A DNA stretch of 43,819 nt from Thiotrichaceae bacterium (GCA_015486375.1 WFRR01000038.1:1-43819); one strand, 5' to 3'. Shown: positions 7,570-17,560, counted from the first letter of the stretch. Numbers and translations: made by a program. The notes: generated by a model from the letters alone, not told the origin.

Positions 7570-9696
7570 GTGAAACATAATAAACTTTCAGAACTTTCAA
7601 CTCAATATGAAAAAATCATTAAATCTTGGTCGTTGCGTATTCTATATGATCTAAAGGCTTATACCATGATGAATATGCGCTACGGTGTTGATGATTATGA
7701 GAATCTATTTTCGCTATTTGAACTGGACGCATTATATGAACGCTATGAGGATGAGCGTTTGTCTAAAAAGAAATTCAGAAAAGTCCTTAAAATACTCAGT
7801 AAAAATTATCATCAAAAGATAGATGCCAAACACTTAGAACAGGGAGCATTATTCAAAAATACGCGTGAGTTAGCGTATTTAGTCGGTCTTAATAAAACCG
7901 AGCAAGCACTTATCTGTTTTGGTGTATTGCTACATGTAAGCAATGAGTTAGAAGAAGTCAGCGAAATTTTAGGCAGTGTTTCTTTCCATGTTTCTAGCAA
8001 TATGTTATCGGTTTTACTGCAACGAGATCGCGTAAAAGTCCGTAAAGCATTGGCAAAAGATGCCTTATTACATCGTACAGGCTTATTGAGAATTGATCGT
8101 GATGGGCGCAATCAGATTATTTATCAACTCAGTATTATGAATGAAATATCAGATGTGCTGTTGGATGAAAACCAACCCGATATTATGAAAGCCTTAGGAC
8201 GTTTCTTTTTACCTAGCCCTAAAGCTAAGTTAAAACCAGAGAACTTTACTCATATTCAAACCGATTATGATTTACTTAAGCAGTATTTAGGTCAATGTAT
8301 CCATAAGGCTAAACAAGGGGTCAATATCTTAATTTTTGGTCCGCCAGGAACAGGCAAGACTGAAGTGGTTAGAACCCTAGCCGCACAATTAAAATCTTCA
8401 TTATATGAAGTCACTACTGACCAAAGTGAGGCAGATTATGACGATGCTGAACGCTCTCGTTTAGATGCCTATCGTTTATGTCAATATGTCCTTAAACGCA
8501 AAAAGAATACCTTAATTTTATTCGATGAAATTGAAGATACCTTTATTCGAGATGGCAGTATGGAACGGTTTGGCATTCGTACCAGTACTGATGCTAAAAA
8601 AGGCTCATTTAATCATCTACTAGAAAGTAATCCTTTACCTGCCGTTTGGGTTTCTAATGTGATCAGTCATATTGATGAAGCCATTATTCGTCGCTTTGAT
8701 TATGTTATGGAGCTTAAGATTCCCCCGCAAAGTGTGCGTGCTAATATTATTCGTCAACATACTAAAGCATTAAATGTCAGTGAAAAATGGGTTAAACAAG
8801 TGGCTTCTAATGAAGCCCTCGCCCCTGCCCTAATTTCTCGGGCGGTGAAAGTTGCCAGTGAATTAGAGACTGATGATACCGTTAAAACTGAAGCAAATTT
8901 AACCCATATTTTGGGTAATACCCTCAATGCAATGGGGCATAATAAAAATTTATTAAATGGGCATAGCAGCCCGATTAGTTATCGCTTAGATGCACTCAAT
9001 CCTGATTATGATTTAGCCGTATTACAAGCGGCATTAAAGACTAAAACAAAGTCGGGGCGTTTCTGTCTGTATGGGCCTTCAGGCACAGGAAAAAGTGAAT
9101 TTGCGCGTCATTTAGCCAAGGAGTTGGATAAACCTTTACTGATTAAACGGGCTTCTGATTTGCTTGATCCTTATGTTGGTATGACAGAACGTAATATCAA
9201 TAGTATGTTTCAACAAGCCACAGAAGAAGAATCATTATTGCTTTTAGATGAAGCCGATAGTTTTTTACGAGATCGAAGCCGCGCGAGTCGTTCATGGGAA
9301 ATTACACAAGTGAATGAACTGCTAACCCAGATGGAAAGTTTCAGAGGGCTATTCTTTTGCACGACGAATTTAATGGAAAAGTTGGATCAGGCTTCATTAC
9401 GTCGTTTTGATCTAAAAATTAAATTTGATTACCTTAAGGCAGATCAAGTTTGGACTCTATTTAAACAGGCATTAAGTGATTATCACTATGATTTTACTGA
9501 TGCTAAATCGTGGCAACATGAAGTGCGAGGGTTACAAGGGGTAACGCCCGGTGACTTTGCCACTGTCGCCCGACAGAATAAATTTTCTGATCAATCCCTC
9601 AACCCCAAAAGTTTATTGCAAGGCTTAGAGCGTGAAATCAAATTCAAACGATACGGGGCATTTAAAGGCATGGGTTTTATTGACGGAAAGCATTAG
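7570..9696 (+). CDS. Two-module AAA ATPase of unknown role
   Basis: The 708 residues hold two AAA cores. Module 1 has Walker A GPPGTGKT (257-264), Walker B LILFDEIED (about 315) and an RRFDYVMEL stretch with probable arginine fingers. Module 2 has Walker A GPSGTGKS (about 502), Walker B LLLLDEADSF (about 557) and RRFDLKIKF. The first 230 residues are helical and match no domain I recognise. The start is GTG with no clear ribosome site; an in-frame ATG pair lies about 30 codons downstream. Proteins of this layout are usually remodelling ATPases. No substrate is suggested by the neighbours, a HupE-like gene (divergent) and a rhodanese-MBL gene. Confidence 0.8.
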   Translation: MKHNKLSELSTQYEKIIKSWSLRILYDLKAYTMMNMRYGVDDYENLFSLFELDALYERYEDERLSKKKFRKVLKILSKNYHQKIDAKHLEQGALFKNTRELAYLVGLNKTEQALICFGVLLHVSNELEEVSEILGSVSFHVSSNMLSVLLQRDRVKVRKALAKDALLHRTGLLRIDRDGRNQIIYQLSIMNEISDVLLDENQPDIMKALGRFFLPSPKAKLKPENFTHIQTDYDLLKQYLGQCIHKAKQGVNILIFGPPGTGKTEVVRTLAAQLKSSLYEVTTDQSEADYDDAERSRLDAYRLCQYVLKRKKNTLILFDEIEDTFIRDGSMERFGIRTSTDAKKGSFNHLLESNPLPAVWVSNVISHIDEAIIRRFDYVMELKIPPQSVRANIIRQHTKALNVSEKWVKQVASNEALAPALISRAVKVASELETDDTVKTEANLTHILGNTLNAMGHNKNLLNGHSSPISYRLDALNPDYDLAVLQAALKTKTKSGRFCLYGPSGTGKSEFARHLAKELDKPLLIKRASDLLDPYVGMTERNINSMFQQATEEESLLLLDEADSFLRDRSRASRSWEITQVNELLTQMESFRGLFFCTTNLMEKLDQASLRRFDLKIKFDYLKADQVWTLFKQALSDYHYDFTDAKSWQHEVRGLQGVTPGDFATVARQNKFSDQSLNPKSLLQGLEREIKFKRYGAFKGMGFIDGKH

Positions 9697-9799
9697 GAAC
9701 ATCGAAAATTTTATGGCAAGCTGATGCCCGAATTATGATTGAGTCACAGTATTTTTGCTGTGCGTCTTTAAATACAGTTTTAAATTTAGGGGATATTCG

Positions 9800-11110
9800 A
9801 TGAAAAAGAGGCTACAAGGAATATTGCTGAGCATTGGTTTTTTGCTGTCAACAGCCATATCAGCCGTTGATACAGTCAGCACAGATACAACCATCGCACC
9901 CACAATCAATAATATTTCAACCGAGGTATTACAAACATCACTTAAGCAAAAGCCCAACCTCGTTTTAATTGACGTTCGCACACCGAAAGAAATTGAAACC
10001 ATTAACGCTATGATTGCTGCCCCTCAAAATATCAATATTCCTCGGGGTTGGCTGGAATTTCGGATTGCAGAAGCTGTACCTGATAAAGATACGCCTATTG
10101 TTGTGTACTGTGGAAAAAACTTACGTAGCCCCTTGGCAGCAAAAACATTGACACAGATGGGGTATCGCAATGTCAAAAATTATGCTGATGGTTTTGAGTC
10201 GTGGCAAGCTAAACAGTTACCCATTAAACAAGTTGATTACGCGCCTGACTCCATGCTGTATCGTAAGCCTATTAAAGTAGCCGATGGAGTCTATTCTGCT
10301 ATCGGCGCGACCGCTCCGCCCAGCTATGCAAACTCAGGACATAATAATAACCTATCTTTTATTGTGACTAAAAATGGCGTACTGGTGGTTAATGCTGGTG
10401 ATAGCTATTTGCTTGCCAAAGCGTTTCATACCGAAATCAAAAAAATAACGAAGCAACCTGTTAAGTATGTCGTACTGGAAAATGCCCAAGGTCATGCCAT
10501 GTTAGGGGCAAATTATTGGCGTGAACAAGGTGTGTCCATTATTGCCCATGTTGACGCCGTTAAAGAAATTAAAGCACATGGCGAGGAAAGCTTAGCCCGA
10601 ATGCGAAAACGCAATAAAGACAAAGCAATGGATACCAAGGTGGTTATTCCGACCCAAACATTTACGAATAAACTCAGCATTACCTTAGGGCAGCAAACCA
10701 TTGAAATACTCAATTTAGGTTCAGCACATAGTCCCGGTGATACGATGGTATGGTTGCCGAAAAAGAAATTAGTCATTACCGGTGATATGGCGTTTCATCA
10801 ACGTTTATTACCTGTTTTTGAACATACAGATACCGCAGCATGGTTAGAAACATGGAAAAAATTTGCTGCTTTAAAGGCTGAAATCGTTATCCCTGGACAC
10901 GGTGAACCGACCAATATGCAAGAAGTCACTCAATATACCCAAGGTTATTTAGTTTATATGCGGGCTGAAATTGCTAAAATTATTGAGCAGGGCGGTGATT
11001 TACAAGATGCCTATCAGATAGACCAATCGGCTTATGCACACCTAAATACGTTTAACGAATTGGCACAACACAATGCAGGACAAATTTTCCGAGCGATGGA
11101 ATTTGAGTAA
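9800..11110 (+). CDS. Exported rhodanese-like protein fused to a degenerate MBL-fold domain
   Basis: ATG at 9800 is chosen over a TTG at 9755 because TAGGGGAT lies just upstream and the protein then starts with a clean signal peptide (MKKRLQGILLSIGFLLSTAISA). The 436 residues contain a rhodanese domain (about 40-140) with active loop VVYCGKNLRS, Cys104. A metallo-beta-lactamase-like domain (about 155-430) follows. Its metal motif HxHxDH is replaced by ENAQGH at 227-232, though later landmarks SAHSPGD, ITGDMAFH and IPGHGEPT are kept. Likely periplasmic and linked to sulfur or thiol chemistry, but it may not hydrolyse anything. Related fusions occur in sulfur-metabolising bacteria (memory, unverified). 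Confidence 0.78.
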   Translation: MKKRLQGILLSIGFLLSTAISAVDTVSTDTTIAPTINNISTEVLQTSLKQKPNLVLIDVRTPKEIETINAMIAAPQNINIPRGWLEFRIAEAVPDKDTPIVVYCGKNLRSPLAAKTLTQMGYRNVKNYADGFESWQAKQLPIKQVDYAPDSMLYRKPIKVADGVYSAIGATAPPSYANSGHNNNLSFIVTKNGVLVVNAGDSYLLAKAFHTEIKKITKQPVKYVVLENAQGHAMLGANYWREQGVSIIAHVDAVKEIKAHGEESLARMRKRNKDKAMDTKVVIPTQTFTNKLSITLGQQTIEILNLGSAHSPGDTMVWLPKKKLVITGDMAFHQRLLPVFEHTDTAAWLETWKKFAALKAEIVIPGHGEPTNMQEVTQYTQGYLVYMRAEIAKIIEQGGDLQDAYQIDQSAYAHLNTFNELAQHNAGQIFRAMEFE

Positions 11111-11166
11111 GCCTTAACTTATTTATATTCATATTTAGAATTTAAAGTACCTCAATATACGCTTTA

Positions 11167-11196
11167 TTGTTCTATATTTAGTAATCAAATTATAAT
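11167..11196 (+). promoter_or_regulatory. Predicted sigma-70 promoter of the outer-membrane protein gene
   Basis: A perfect -10 TATAAT at 11191-11196 is preceded at 18 bases by TTGTTC (11167-11172), a 3-of-6 -35. It lies 32 bases before the ATG at 11229 in a very AT-rich 118-base gap. Confidence 0.45.
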
Positions 11197-11228
11197 TATC
11201 CATTATAAAATAAAGAGCAAAATTTAAT

Positions 11229-11870
11229 ATGAAAAAACATTTAAGCCTTATCAGTTCTACCTTACTATTTTCACTCTCTTGTACTGCTTATGCGGGTGGC
11301 AGTTATTTTGATGGAAGCTATGTTAGCTTTAATGTCGGTGTTGCAGATATTAATGATAGCGATGCTGTTTCTCCTGTTCTAGCACCCGGTGCAGCTATTG
11401 TACTGAGTGCAGATAATGGTGCTGCACTTAGTTTAGCGGCGGGCTACAAGTTTGGCAATATGCGGCTGGAAGGAGAGTTTGCTTATCAAAAGAATGATTT
11501 AGATAGCATTAATATTGCAGGATCAAGTAATCAAATTACAGGAGATGCTGCTAGTTCAAGTCTCCTAATCAATGGTTACTACGACTTTAAGAATAAGAGT
11601 AAATTTACACCCTTCGTTACCGCAGGCGTGGGTATAGCCAATATCGATGTTAGTAATATTGATATAGTGGGTGTAGGACCTATGAGCAATGCAGCCGATG
11701 ACTCAACTTTTGTTTATCAAGTCGGTGCAGGTGTTAGTTACCCTATTAGTAAAACCGTAGATTTTGATCTTAAATATCGTTATTTCGAAGCATCTGACCC
11801 TGATTTTCCAATCATGACAGCAGAATATGCAAGTCATAACTTTTACGTGGGTATTAGAAACTCTTTTTAA
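11229..11870 (+). CDS. Outer-membrane beta-barrel protein (OmpA/OmpW-like porin family)
   Basis: The 213 residues have a clear signal peptide ending TAYAGG. Alternating beta strands typical of an eight-stranded barrel follow: YVSFNVGVADIND, LSLAAGYKFGNMRLEGEFAYQK, FTPFVTAGVGIAN, YQVGAGVSYPISKTVDFDLKYRYF. The C-terminus HNFYVGIRNSF ends in Phe, as needed for BAM insertion. The specific role is unknown. It converges with tagF, with 30 bases between stops. Confidence 0.82.
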   Translation: MKKHLSLISSTLLFSLSCTAYAGGSYFDGSYVSFNVGVADINDSDAVSPVLAPGAAIVLSADNGAALSLAAGYKFGNMRLEGEFAYQKNDLDSINIAGSSNQITGDAASSSLLINGYYDFKNKSKFTPFVTAGVGIANIDVSNIDIVGVGPMSNAADDSTFVYQVGAGVSYPISKTVDFDLKYRYFEASDPDFPIMTAEYASHNFYVGIRNSF

Positions 11871-11900
11871 AACGGAATATGTGCAAGGTTCACCGCTCAA

Positions 11901-12623
11901 CTAACTTCCAGAATATAACCACCCTGCCTTACCCCAGTTTCCATCCAATAGTGAAGAAAAGCCTGCAAAAGGGGGTAAACCTTCGGAGATTAATAAACTC
12001 GCAGAGATAGATTGTGAACCTTCTGTTTTCCATACACTATAAGCAGGGCAAAAATTATTTAATATATTGGCTAATAAGAGAGGGTAAACACGTACATCTT
12101 GATCAAGACGAGTAGCAGGAACACGCCATGCAGATTGATTATAATGTTGCAAAGAAGGCTGAATCATTGTGCCACTTTCATCCAAACTCAAATGTTGCAA
12201 ACGTTGCTCAAAAACCGTTAATTGAAAGTCATCTGCCAAACAGGACATTAATAAACGTTCAGCATCTTCAAACCACTGTTTATGTTGGGTAAATAGTAAT
12301 AATGGATTCGCAGAGGCTGAAGCTGTACGACAAAGTGTCAGCGGAAAATAGCGTCCAATACGATCAACGCTAGGGATCATCACGCCCATCCAAATTTGCT
12401 GTCCGCAGTTATGCGGTGATAATACATACCAATAGGGTGGTGCGGTTAAATAACTATCTAACCATGCACTACCCAGCTCTGTCTGACTACTTAATAGAGC
12501 AGTTTGTAGCCATGTATCCCAAGGTTCAATAAAACCTCTCGGTAATCCTTTGCTAATAAAATCACCATGGGTAGGTAACTTGCCATAGTAGCCTTGGAAT
12601 ATTTGTTTTCGGCGATGATTCAT
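11901..12623 (-). CDS. tagF: Type VI secretion-associated protein TagF
   Basis: TagF proteins repress or tune T6SS assembly after translation, partly by binding FHA protein. I place the start at ATG 12623, which overlaps the tssM stop as ATGA (12620-12623); a GTG four codons earlier is less likely. The 240 residues show the family opening GYYGKLPTHGDFISKGLPRGF and the WDTWLQ, YWYVLSP and MIPSVDRIGRYFPLTL segments. Length matches a TagF without an added PP2C domain, and the phosphatase is a separate gene here (pppA). Last gene of the leftward tagH-tssK-tssL-tssM-tagF run. Confidence 0.88.
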   Translation of the reverse strand: MNHRRKQIFQGYYGKLPTHGDFISKGLPRGFIEPWDTWLQTALLSSQTELGSAWLDSYLTAPPYWYVLSPHNCGQQIWMGVMIPSVDRIGRYFPLTLCRTASASANPLLLFTQHKQWFEDAERLLMSCLADDFQLTVFEQRLQHLSLDESGTMIQPSLQHYNQSAWRVPATRLDQDVRVYPLLLANILNNFCPAYSVWKTEGSQSISASLLISEGLPPFAGFSSLLDGNWGKAGWLYSGS

Positions 12624-15600
12624 AATTTTGGACACTTAAAGTTGCGTAGATCACTGCGTATTATTTTAAAGGGATTGGGTTGGATTTTTGTATTGACCTT
12701 AAAAACAGCATCTCCCATCCGAATTTTCTGATTACTACTGATTAACTTAAATAACTCCCATGCTGAATTCCCCGGTGTAATTTCTAGATGAACCTTTTCT
12801 TTAGAAGCTTCTGGCTCTGGAGAAAGCTCTGGTTCTGGTTCGGTAGGCTCAAGCTGGATAGCCAGCAGTGGATCAAGGATAGCATTCTCATCACCCATTT
12901 CTGTATTATTAGGATTGTTTTCAGAGCTTACATTGGGATCAGTCTCAGGTGTTTCAGGCACTGCATTCGGGTCAGCCTCAAGGAAATCTGTTGAGATACC
13001 TTCTGCTGGCCACGAATATTTCTTTTGATCGCCAATATTGGCAAATGTATGTTGTACAGGGCCAATCGTGACATCAATGCTGTGAAAAGGCTCAGGTACG
13101 CTCAATAATTCTAAAGAAAAACTAATATTCAAATAGCCTAGGGAAAATAAGGCTTTACGAATATTATCGGCTTTAGAGAACTGTCTACGTATTGGATTCA
13201 GCATTTCCTCGGGGTATGAACTGTTTTTTTTTAGGTTTTGTTTAACAAAACCATCCAAAGTCCCGTTGGGGCTGAAAATCTCACTAAATGCAGCAATACC
13301 AATGGATTGAGAAGCCCCTTTTGCAAAAGGATAGACCCCTTTTATACTTGCCTGACAGAGCCTACTCACATTTTCATCAAGGTCTGCTTTGAGTTGTTTA
13401 TTCATATTATGAATAATCGCTGCACTGACTTTCTGTTTAGCTTCCCCTGTCATTTTCAGTAAAATCTGCTTTAATGCCCCTGGCAAATGCAATGTCTCAG
13501 CTTGCAACTTATTAATGGCGGCTTCAATTTGATTTTCATCAATTTTTGCAAAAGCAGATTCACTATTAAAACCGATAAAAATATCATTAATCAAATCAAT
13601 AATTTTTTTCAACTTTTCAGCATCTGCCCACTCATTAAATGGTTTGAAATGTTGATCCACACTCTTAGGTATCGGTTTTAAATTACCCTCTATCTTTGTT
13701 GGTTCTTTATCTGATGGTTCATCTTTTTTTGCACTAAAATTGGTTTCTGCTTTAATAGCAGTGAGTAACTTGACAATAAGGTTATTGCCGTCCGCTGTGA
13801 GGGGTTCTAATACTGTAATGGCTTGGGCTTTATTGCCTAATGGCTTAATACTGAGATCATCAATAAAATCTTGCCAATACTTAATATAATCTTTCTGATA
13901 ACTTTTAAGGACATATTCCTCAACTTTCCCATCCGTCACATAAGAGGCTTTACCCAAGACCCAGCTATCCTTTTTTAGCTCACTGACTGCGGTAGCATAA
14001 TGCTTCAGAAACACATCATAAAAACCTTGTTTAGTGAATAATCCAGGAATACCATCTGACCATGCTTTACCACTGATTCGACTAAAGCTTTGATTAATTT
14101 CCTTTAAACCTTCTTTTTGAATAACTTTAAAGTCATCAATATTTTTTGGGTGTAGATACGTATTTTTTAGGTTTTGATAAGCAAGGTTCGTGATATTAGA
14201 GTTTTCTAATTGGGTACGCGTTTGCTGAATTAAGGCTTCGTCCAATGCAAATTTATCACTACTACTATTTTGTAATAGGGCTAAAAAGTGTTGATTAAGT
14301 TGAGAATCTTCTGAATCTTCACGCTGATTTTTATTCCAATCGGCTTCTATCATTGGAATGCTAGCCCCTTGTTTTTCCTGCCCCCCTAAGAATAAATACA
14401 CTTTTAATAGGGTAAATAATTGACCTGCATTATCTTGGTTATTGCGTAGTAGCTCCTCTAATAATTGTTTTGAATGCGGTTGCATGGTATTTCGTAGCAG
14501 TTGAATGTATTTAACATCCATTTTTTGTGCCAATGTTGAGCCTTGGTATAAACCCAAACGAGCCGTTAAAGGTACAGGTGGCTTAGTATCACTGTAACTA
14601 TCGGTTAATTGTCTGACTTTATTTAATAAAGGTAATTGTGCGATTAAATCTGCTTCAGTCGAGCTATTGGCTAAGAGTGTTTTAACCTTTTCCACTTCAG
14701 CTTGGTAATGCTCAATCAGTTGCTTATTATTGTAATAGCTATTGAACCATAACATGATAATCGCAAGACTAATGACAATGGTGCTAACCCCCGCTACACT
14801 TTGTAACCATTGCATTTTCTTCTTTAGCTTGAGGTTAACGCCTGCTAAGCCTGATTCTGAAAAAATAACCTGACTTAAAAGTTGATTGATGAAGAAGCTT
14901 TTCCCTTTCATTGCAAAGCTACTAATATTCTGATGTCCAATACCAAACTGGTTCGCTAAAGACCCCATAATACGATCAATGGGTGAACCTTCCTGTATGG
15001 CACTGGTAAAATAGACACCCCTTAACAAGGCATTGGTTTGAAAGTTAGAGGACTTAAACGTGACATCTAAAAATTCACTCAATAAATCTTGTAGTGATGT
15101 AAATTGTTGTGGAAAAGAATACAGAGTTTGTCGGCGTTTGAGGTTGCGTTCACGTTCTAGTTTTTCTACTAATTGACGATGAATGCGTTGTTCCAATAAT
15201 TTAAATTCAGCCTTGAATAAGGTCGTGTTAAAACCTGTATTATTTTCGCTGGTATTTTCATCCAATGGAAATGTCATGCCCCATACTTGTTCTCGTTCTT
15301 GCTTATTGAGATCATCGAAAAATTCATTAAAACCTGCGACCAAGTCGGTTTTAGTAAACATCATATAGATAGGAAAATTAATATTTAGCTGACTATGTAA
15401 TTCTTCGATTCTCTGTCGAATACTTTTAGCATGTTGCAAGCGTTCTTCTTGAGTTTGTTGCAATATATCTAATAAGCTAACCGCAATAATGACCCCATTA
15501 ATAGGTTGTTGTTTACGGTGTTTCTTGAGTAAATCCAGAAAACCTAACCATGCATTATGATCAACAGTGGCATTACTATCTTGTGTCGTGTAGCGACCTG

Positions 15601-16171
15601 CGGTATCCAATAAAATCGCATCATCCGTAAACCACCAATCACAATTACGCGTGCCTCCCACTCCTCTTAGCGCTTCTTTTCCAAATTGTTCTGATAGTGG
15701 AAAGTGTAAATCTGAATTACTTAATAACGTCGTTTTACCTGCCCCCGGTGGACCGATAATAATGTACCAAGGTAACTCATATAAAAATTGTTTTTGTTTA
15801 TCTTTACCCACTTTAGTATTTTTTAAAGCAGATAAGGCATCCTCAAGTCGTTCGGATAAATGTCCAACTTCTTCTTTGACGTTGACTTCATCATCAGAAA
15901 TTTCAGATTCTTTATTTGCACCAATGTTATCAATTAAAGCCTGATTTTTCTTTTTAGCACGAAGCGATTTCCAGCCGATCACTAATAACCACAATACAAA
16001 TACAGTGGCAATGGCGATAATTCGATTGATCTGTGGTGCTAAAGGTTTTATCTCTCCAACCCCTAACTTATGACCTAAGAACCAAATCAGTGCTGATATT
16101 GCCAGAACACCCGCAAAAGAAGCCATTTTTCCTGATTTAAACAGTGTTAACGTTTCTAATATTCTATCCAT
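12620..16171 (-). CDS. tssM: Type VI secretion inner-membrane protein TssM (IcmF)
   Basis: Forms the trans-envelope complex with TssL and TssJ. The 1183 residues have two N-terminal membrane helices (about 17-35 and 48-66), a cytoplasmic GTPase-like region with Walker A GPPGAGKTT near residue 140 and LLDTAGRY, then a third helix (STIVISLAIIMLWF, about 455-470). A large periplasmic IcmF region follows. Near 1075-1135, within the C-terminal domain, there is an acidic Pro/Glu/Asn-rich insertion (PETPETDPNVSSENNPNNTE and PTEPEPELSPEPE). The gene precedes tagF with a four-base overlap. TssJ, its lipoprotein partner, is not in the window. Confidence 0.95.
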   Translation of the reverse strand: MDRILETLTLFKSGKMASFAGVLAISALIWFLGHKLGVGEIKPLAPQINRIIAIATVFVLWLLVIGWKSLRAKKKNQALIDNIGANKESEISDDEVNVKEEVGHLSERLEDALSALKNTKVGKDKQKQFLYELPWYIIIGPPGAGKTTLLSNSDLHFPLSEQFGKEALRGVGGTRNCDWWFTDDAILLDTAGRYTTQDSNATVDHNAWLGFLDLLKKHRKQQPINGVIIAVSLLDILQQTQEERLQHAKSIRQRIEELHSQLNINFPIYMMFTKTDLVAGFNEFFDDLNKQEREQVWGMTFPLDENTSENNTGFNTTLFKAEFKLLEQRIHRQLVEKLERERNLKRRQTLYSFPQQFTSLQDLLSEFLDVTFKSSNFQTNALLRGVYFTSAIQEGSPIDRIMGSLANQFGIGHQNISSFAMKGKSFFINQLLSQVIFSESGLAGVNLKLKKKMQWLQSVAGVSTIVISLAIIMLWFNSYYNNKQLIEHYQAEVEKVKTLLANSSTEADLIAQLPLLNKVRQLTDSYSDTKPPVPLTARLGLYQGSTLAQKMDVKYIQLLRNTMQPHSKQLLEELLRNNQDNAGQLFTLLKVYLFLGGQEKQGASIPMIEADWNKNQREDSEDSQLNQHFLALLQNSSSDKFALDEALIQQTRTQLENSNITNLAYQNLKNTYLHPKNIDDFKVIQKEGLKEINQSFSRISGKAWSDGIPGLFTKQGFYDVFLKHYATAVSELKKDSWVLGKASYVTDGKVEEYVLKSYQKDYIKYWQDFIDDLSIKPLGNKAQAITVLEPLTADGNNLIVKLLTAIKAETNFSAKKDEPSDKEPTKIEGNLKPIPKSVDQHFKPFNEWADAEKLKKIIDLINDIFIGFNSESAFAKIDENQIEAAINKLQAETLHLPGALKQILLKMTGEAKQKVSAAIIHNMNKQLKADLDENVSRLCQASIKGVYPFAKGASQSIGIAAFSEIFSPNGTLDGFVKQNLKKNSSYPEEMLNPIRRQFSKADNIRKALFSLGYLNISFSLELLSVPEPFHSIDVTIGPVQHTFANIGDQKKYSWPAEGISTDFLEADPNAVPETPETDPNVSSENNPNNTEMGDENAILDPLLAIQLEPTEPEPELSPEPEASKEKVHLEITPGNSAWELFKLISSNQKIRMGDAVFKVNTKIQPNPFKIIRSDLRNFKCPKL

Positions 16172-16192
16172 CGTTTTATCCCCTATTATTAT

Positions 16193-17491
16193 TTATTGTA
16201 GAATAATTTCAACGCGACGATTTTTCTGTCGAGCTTCTTTTGTGTTGGCCGTATCAATCGGTTCATAGTCCGCTTTTCCCTCTGACAAAATGCGTTGTTG
16301 ATCAGCAATCGATGAATTTTTAGCAATCAGTAGTTTTGCAATGCTGTCAGCCCTTGCTTTAGAAAGTGCATCATTATCCGCAAAGCGAATGGGGTTTTTC
16401 ATCGCAATATTATCGGTATGTCCAATAATATTAAGTTTGTGCTGTACAAATTGTTTAGAAACTAAAACATCCGAAATTTTTTCAATCAGTTTAATCCGCT
16501 TTTTAATCACTTGATCACTCCCTGAAGCAAATAGACCTTTGACTCCCCGTAATTCAATTAGACTTCGACCCTTTTTTTCACGTATATCAATGAACTGAGC
16601 GACAATTTCTGTTTTAAATAACTGCCGTAATGTCGCTAGCTCATCGGGCTTCGGAGCAACCTTGATTTGTGGAATAGATAAGCTGGATATTTCTTTTTTT
16701 AATGGACTAACGTTTACATTCAGTGCGTATAAGAAGCCTATAAATACAGCTAGCAGTAATACACTGGCAAGGGCGACAAAGACCCATAATGGAATGGTAT
16801 TAATGACATTTTTCTTTTTTGTGACTACGCCTTGCCAGTGTGGTGATAATAATCGTTCACTACTACCGCGCTGTTTATGAATCAGTTGTATTAACCAATC
16901 CCGTATCTGGATTAGTTTTTCTTGCCCCCGATCAGCAATGCGATAACGTCCTTGGAAACCCAGCGCTAAGCAAATATACATCAGTTCTAAAAGATGCAGA
17001 TGCTTAGAGGGATTTTGACCTAATTTTTTCAGTTTAAAAAAGAATTCTTCTCCACCCGAAACCTCTCCATGAAAAACACTTAATAAACTGCGTTCACCCC
17101 AACCACTTTGTCGTCCCCACGGCGTATTAAAAATAGCTTCATCAATGGTCGTACATAAACCGTAACTGGCATCGGCGAGTGTTTCTGCATCATAACCTGC
17201 TTTCTCAGCACTAATGCGGAAGGTCTTTATTTCTTGAGTGAGTTGTTGTGTTAGCTTTTGTGGTTCTGAGTGTGATTGGCTGTGATATAGCTGTGAAATT
17301 AAAGCCAGTAGTGCAGATGCCGCACTTTCTAATGGATTGACTTTACCTAAATTGGCAATACTCATCGTGCTGGTATCTACCGAGAAATTAGTCTCCGCAG
17401 GGCGTTTAATATCTTGATGACGACCACCGGGTACAGGGCGTATTACGGTACGATCATCTGCTGAGAAAAATGGATCATCTTGTTTATTCAT
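16193..17491 (-). CDS. tssL: Type VI secretion TssL (DotU) with C-terminal OmpA-like domain
   Basis: Inner-membrane partner of TssM and TssK. I prefer ATG 17491, with AAGGA 10 bases upstream, over a TTG at 17536 that has no ribosome site; this gives 432 residues. The DotU region covers about 45-225 (ASALLALISQLY, CTTIDEAIFNTPWGRQSGW, ERSLLSVFHGE, YICLALGFQGRYR). One membrane helix follows (IPLWVFVALASVLLLAVFIG), then a periplasmic OmpA-type peptidoglycan-binding domain with NIIGHTDN, LSKARADSIAKLL and NRRVEIILQ. Such fusions, sometimes called evolved TssL, anchor the system to the cell wall without a separate TagL. Confidence 0.93.
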   Translation of the reverse strand: MNKQDDPFFSADDRTVIRPVPGGRHQDIKRPAETNFSVDTSTMSIANLGKVNPLESAASALLALISQLYHSQSHSEPQKLTQQLTQEIKTFRISAEKAGYDAETLADASYGLCTTIDEAIFNTPWGRQSGWGERSLLSVFHGEVSGGEEFFFKLKKLGQNPSKHLHLLELMYICLALGFQGRYRIADRGQEKLIQIRDWLIQLIHKQRGSSERLLSPHWQGVVTKKKNVINTIPLWVFVALASVLLLAVFIGFLYALNVNVSPLKKEISSLSIPQIKVAPKPDELATLRQLFKTEIVAQFIDIREKKGRSLIELRGVKGLFASGSDQVIKKRIKLIEKISDVLVSKQFVQHKLNIIGHTDNIAMKNPIRFADNDALSKARADSIAKLLIAKNSSIADQQRILSEGKADYEPIDTANTKEARQKNRRVEIILQ

Positions 17492-17560
17492 TTTTATACT
17501 GTCCTTGGTATTATCCTCTTGCTCATATTCATTCAACCCTATGGTTTAAATAAGTGAGCA

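Noticed and set aside
9745-9762. CACAG/CTGTG hairpin after the AAA ATPase gene as a terminator
   Set aside because: The stem has only five pairs and is not followed by a T-run.
17492-17536. TTG start for tssL
   Set aside because: No ribosome site precedes it, while ATG 17491 has AAGGA at a good distance. The added 15 residues lie outside the DotU domain.
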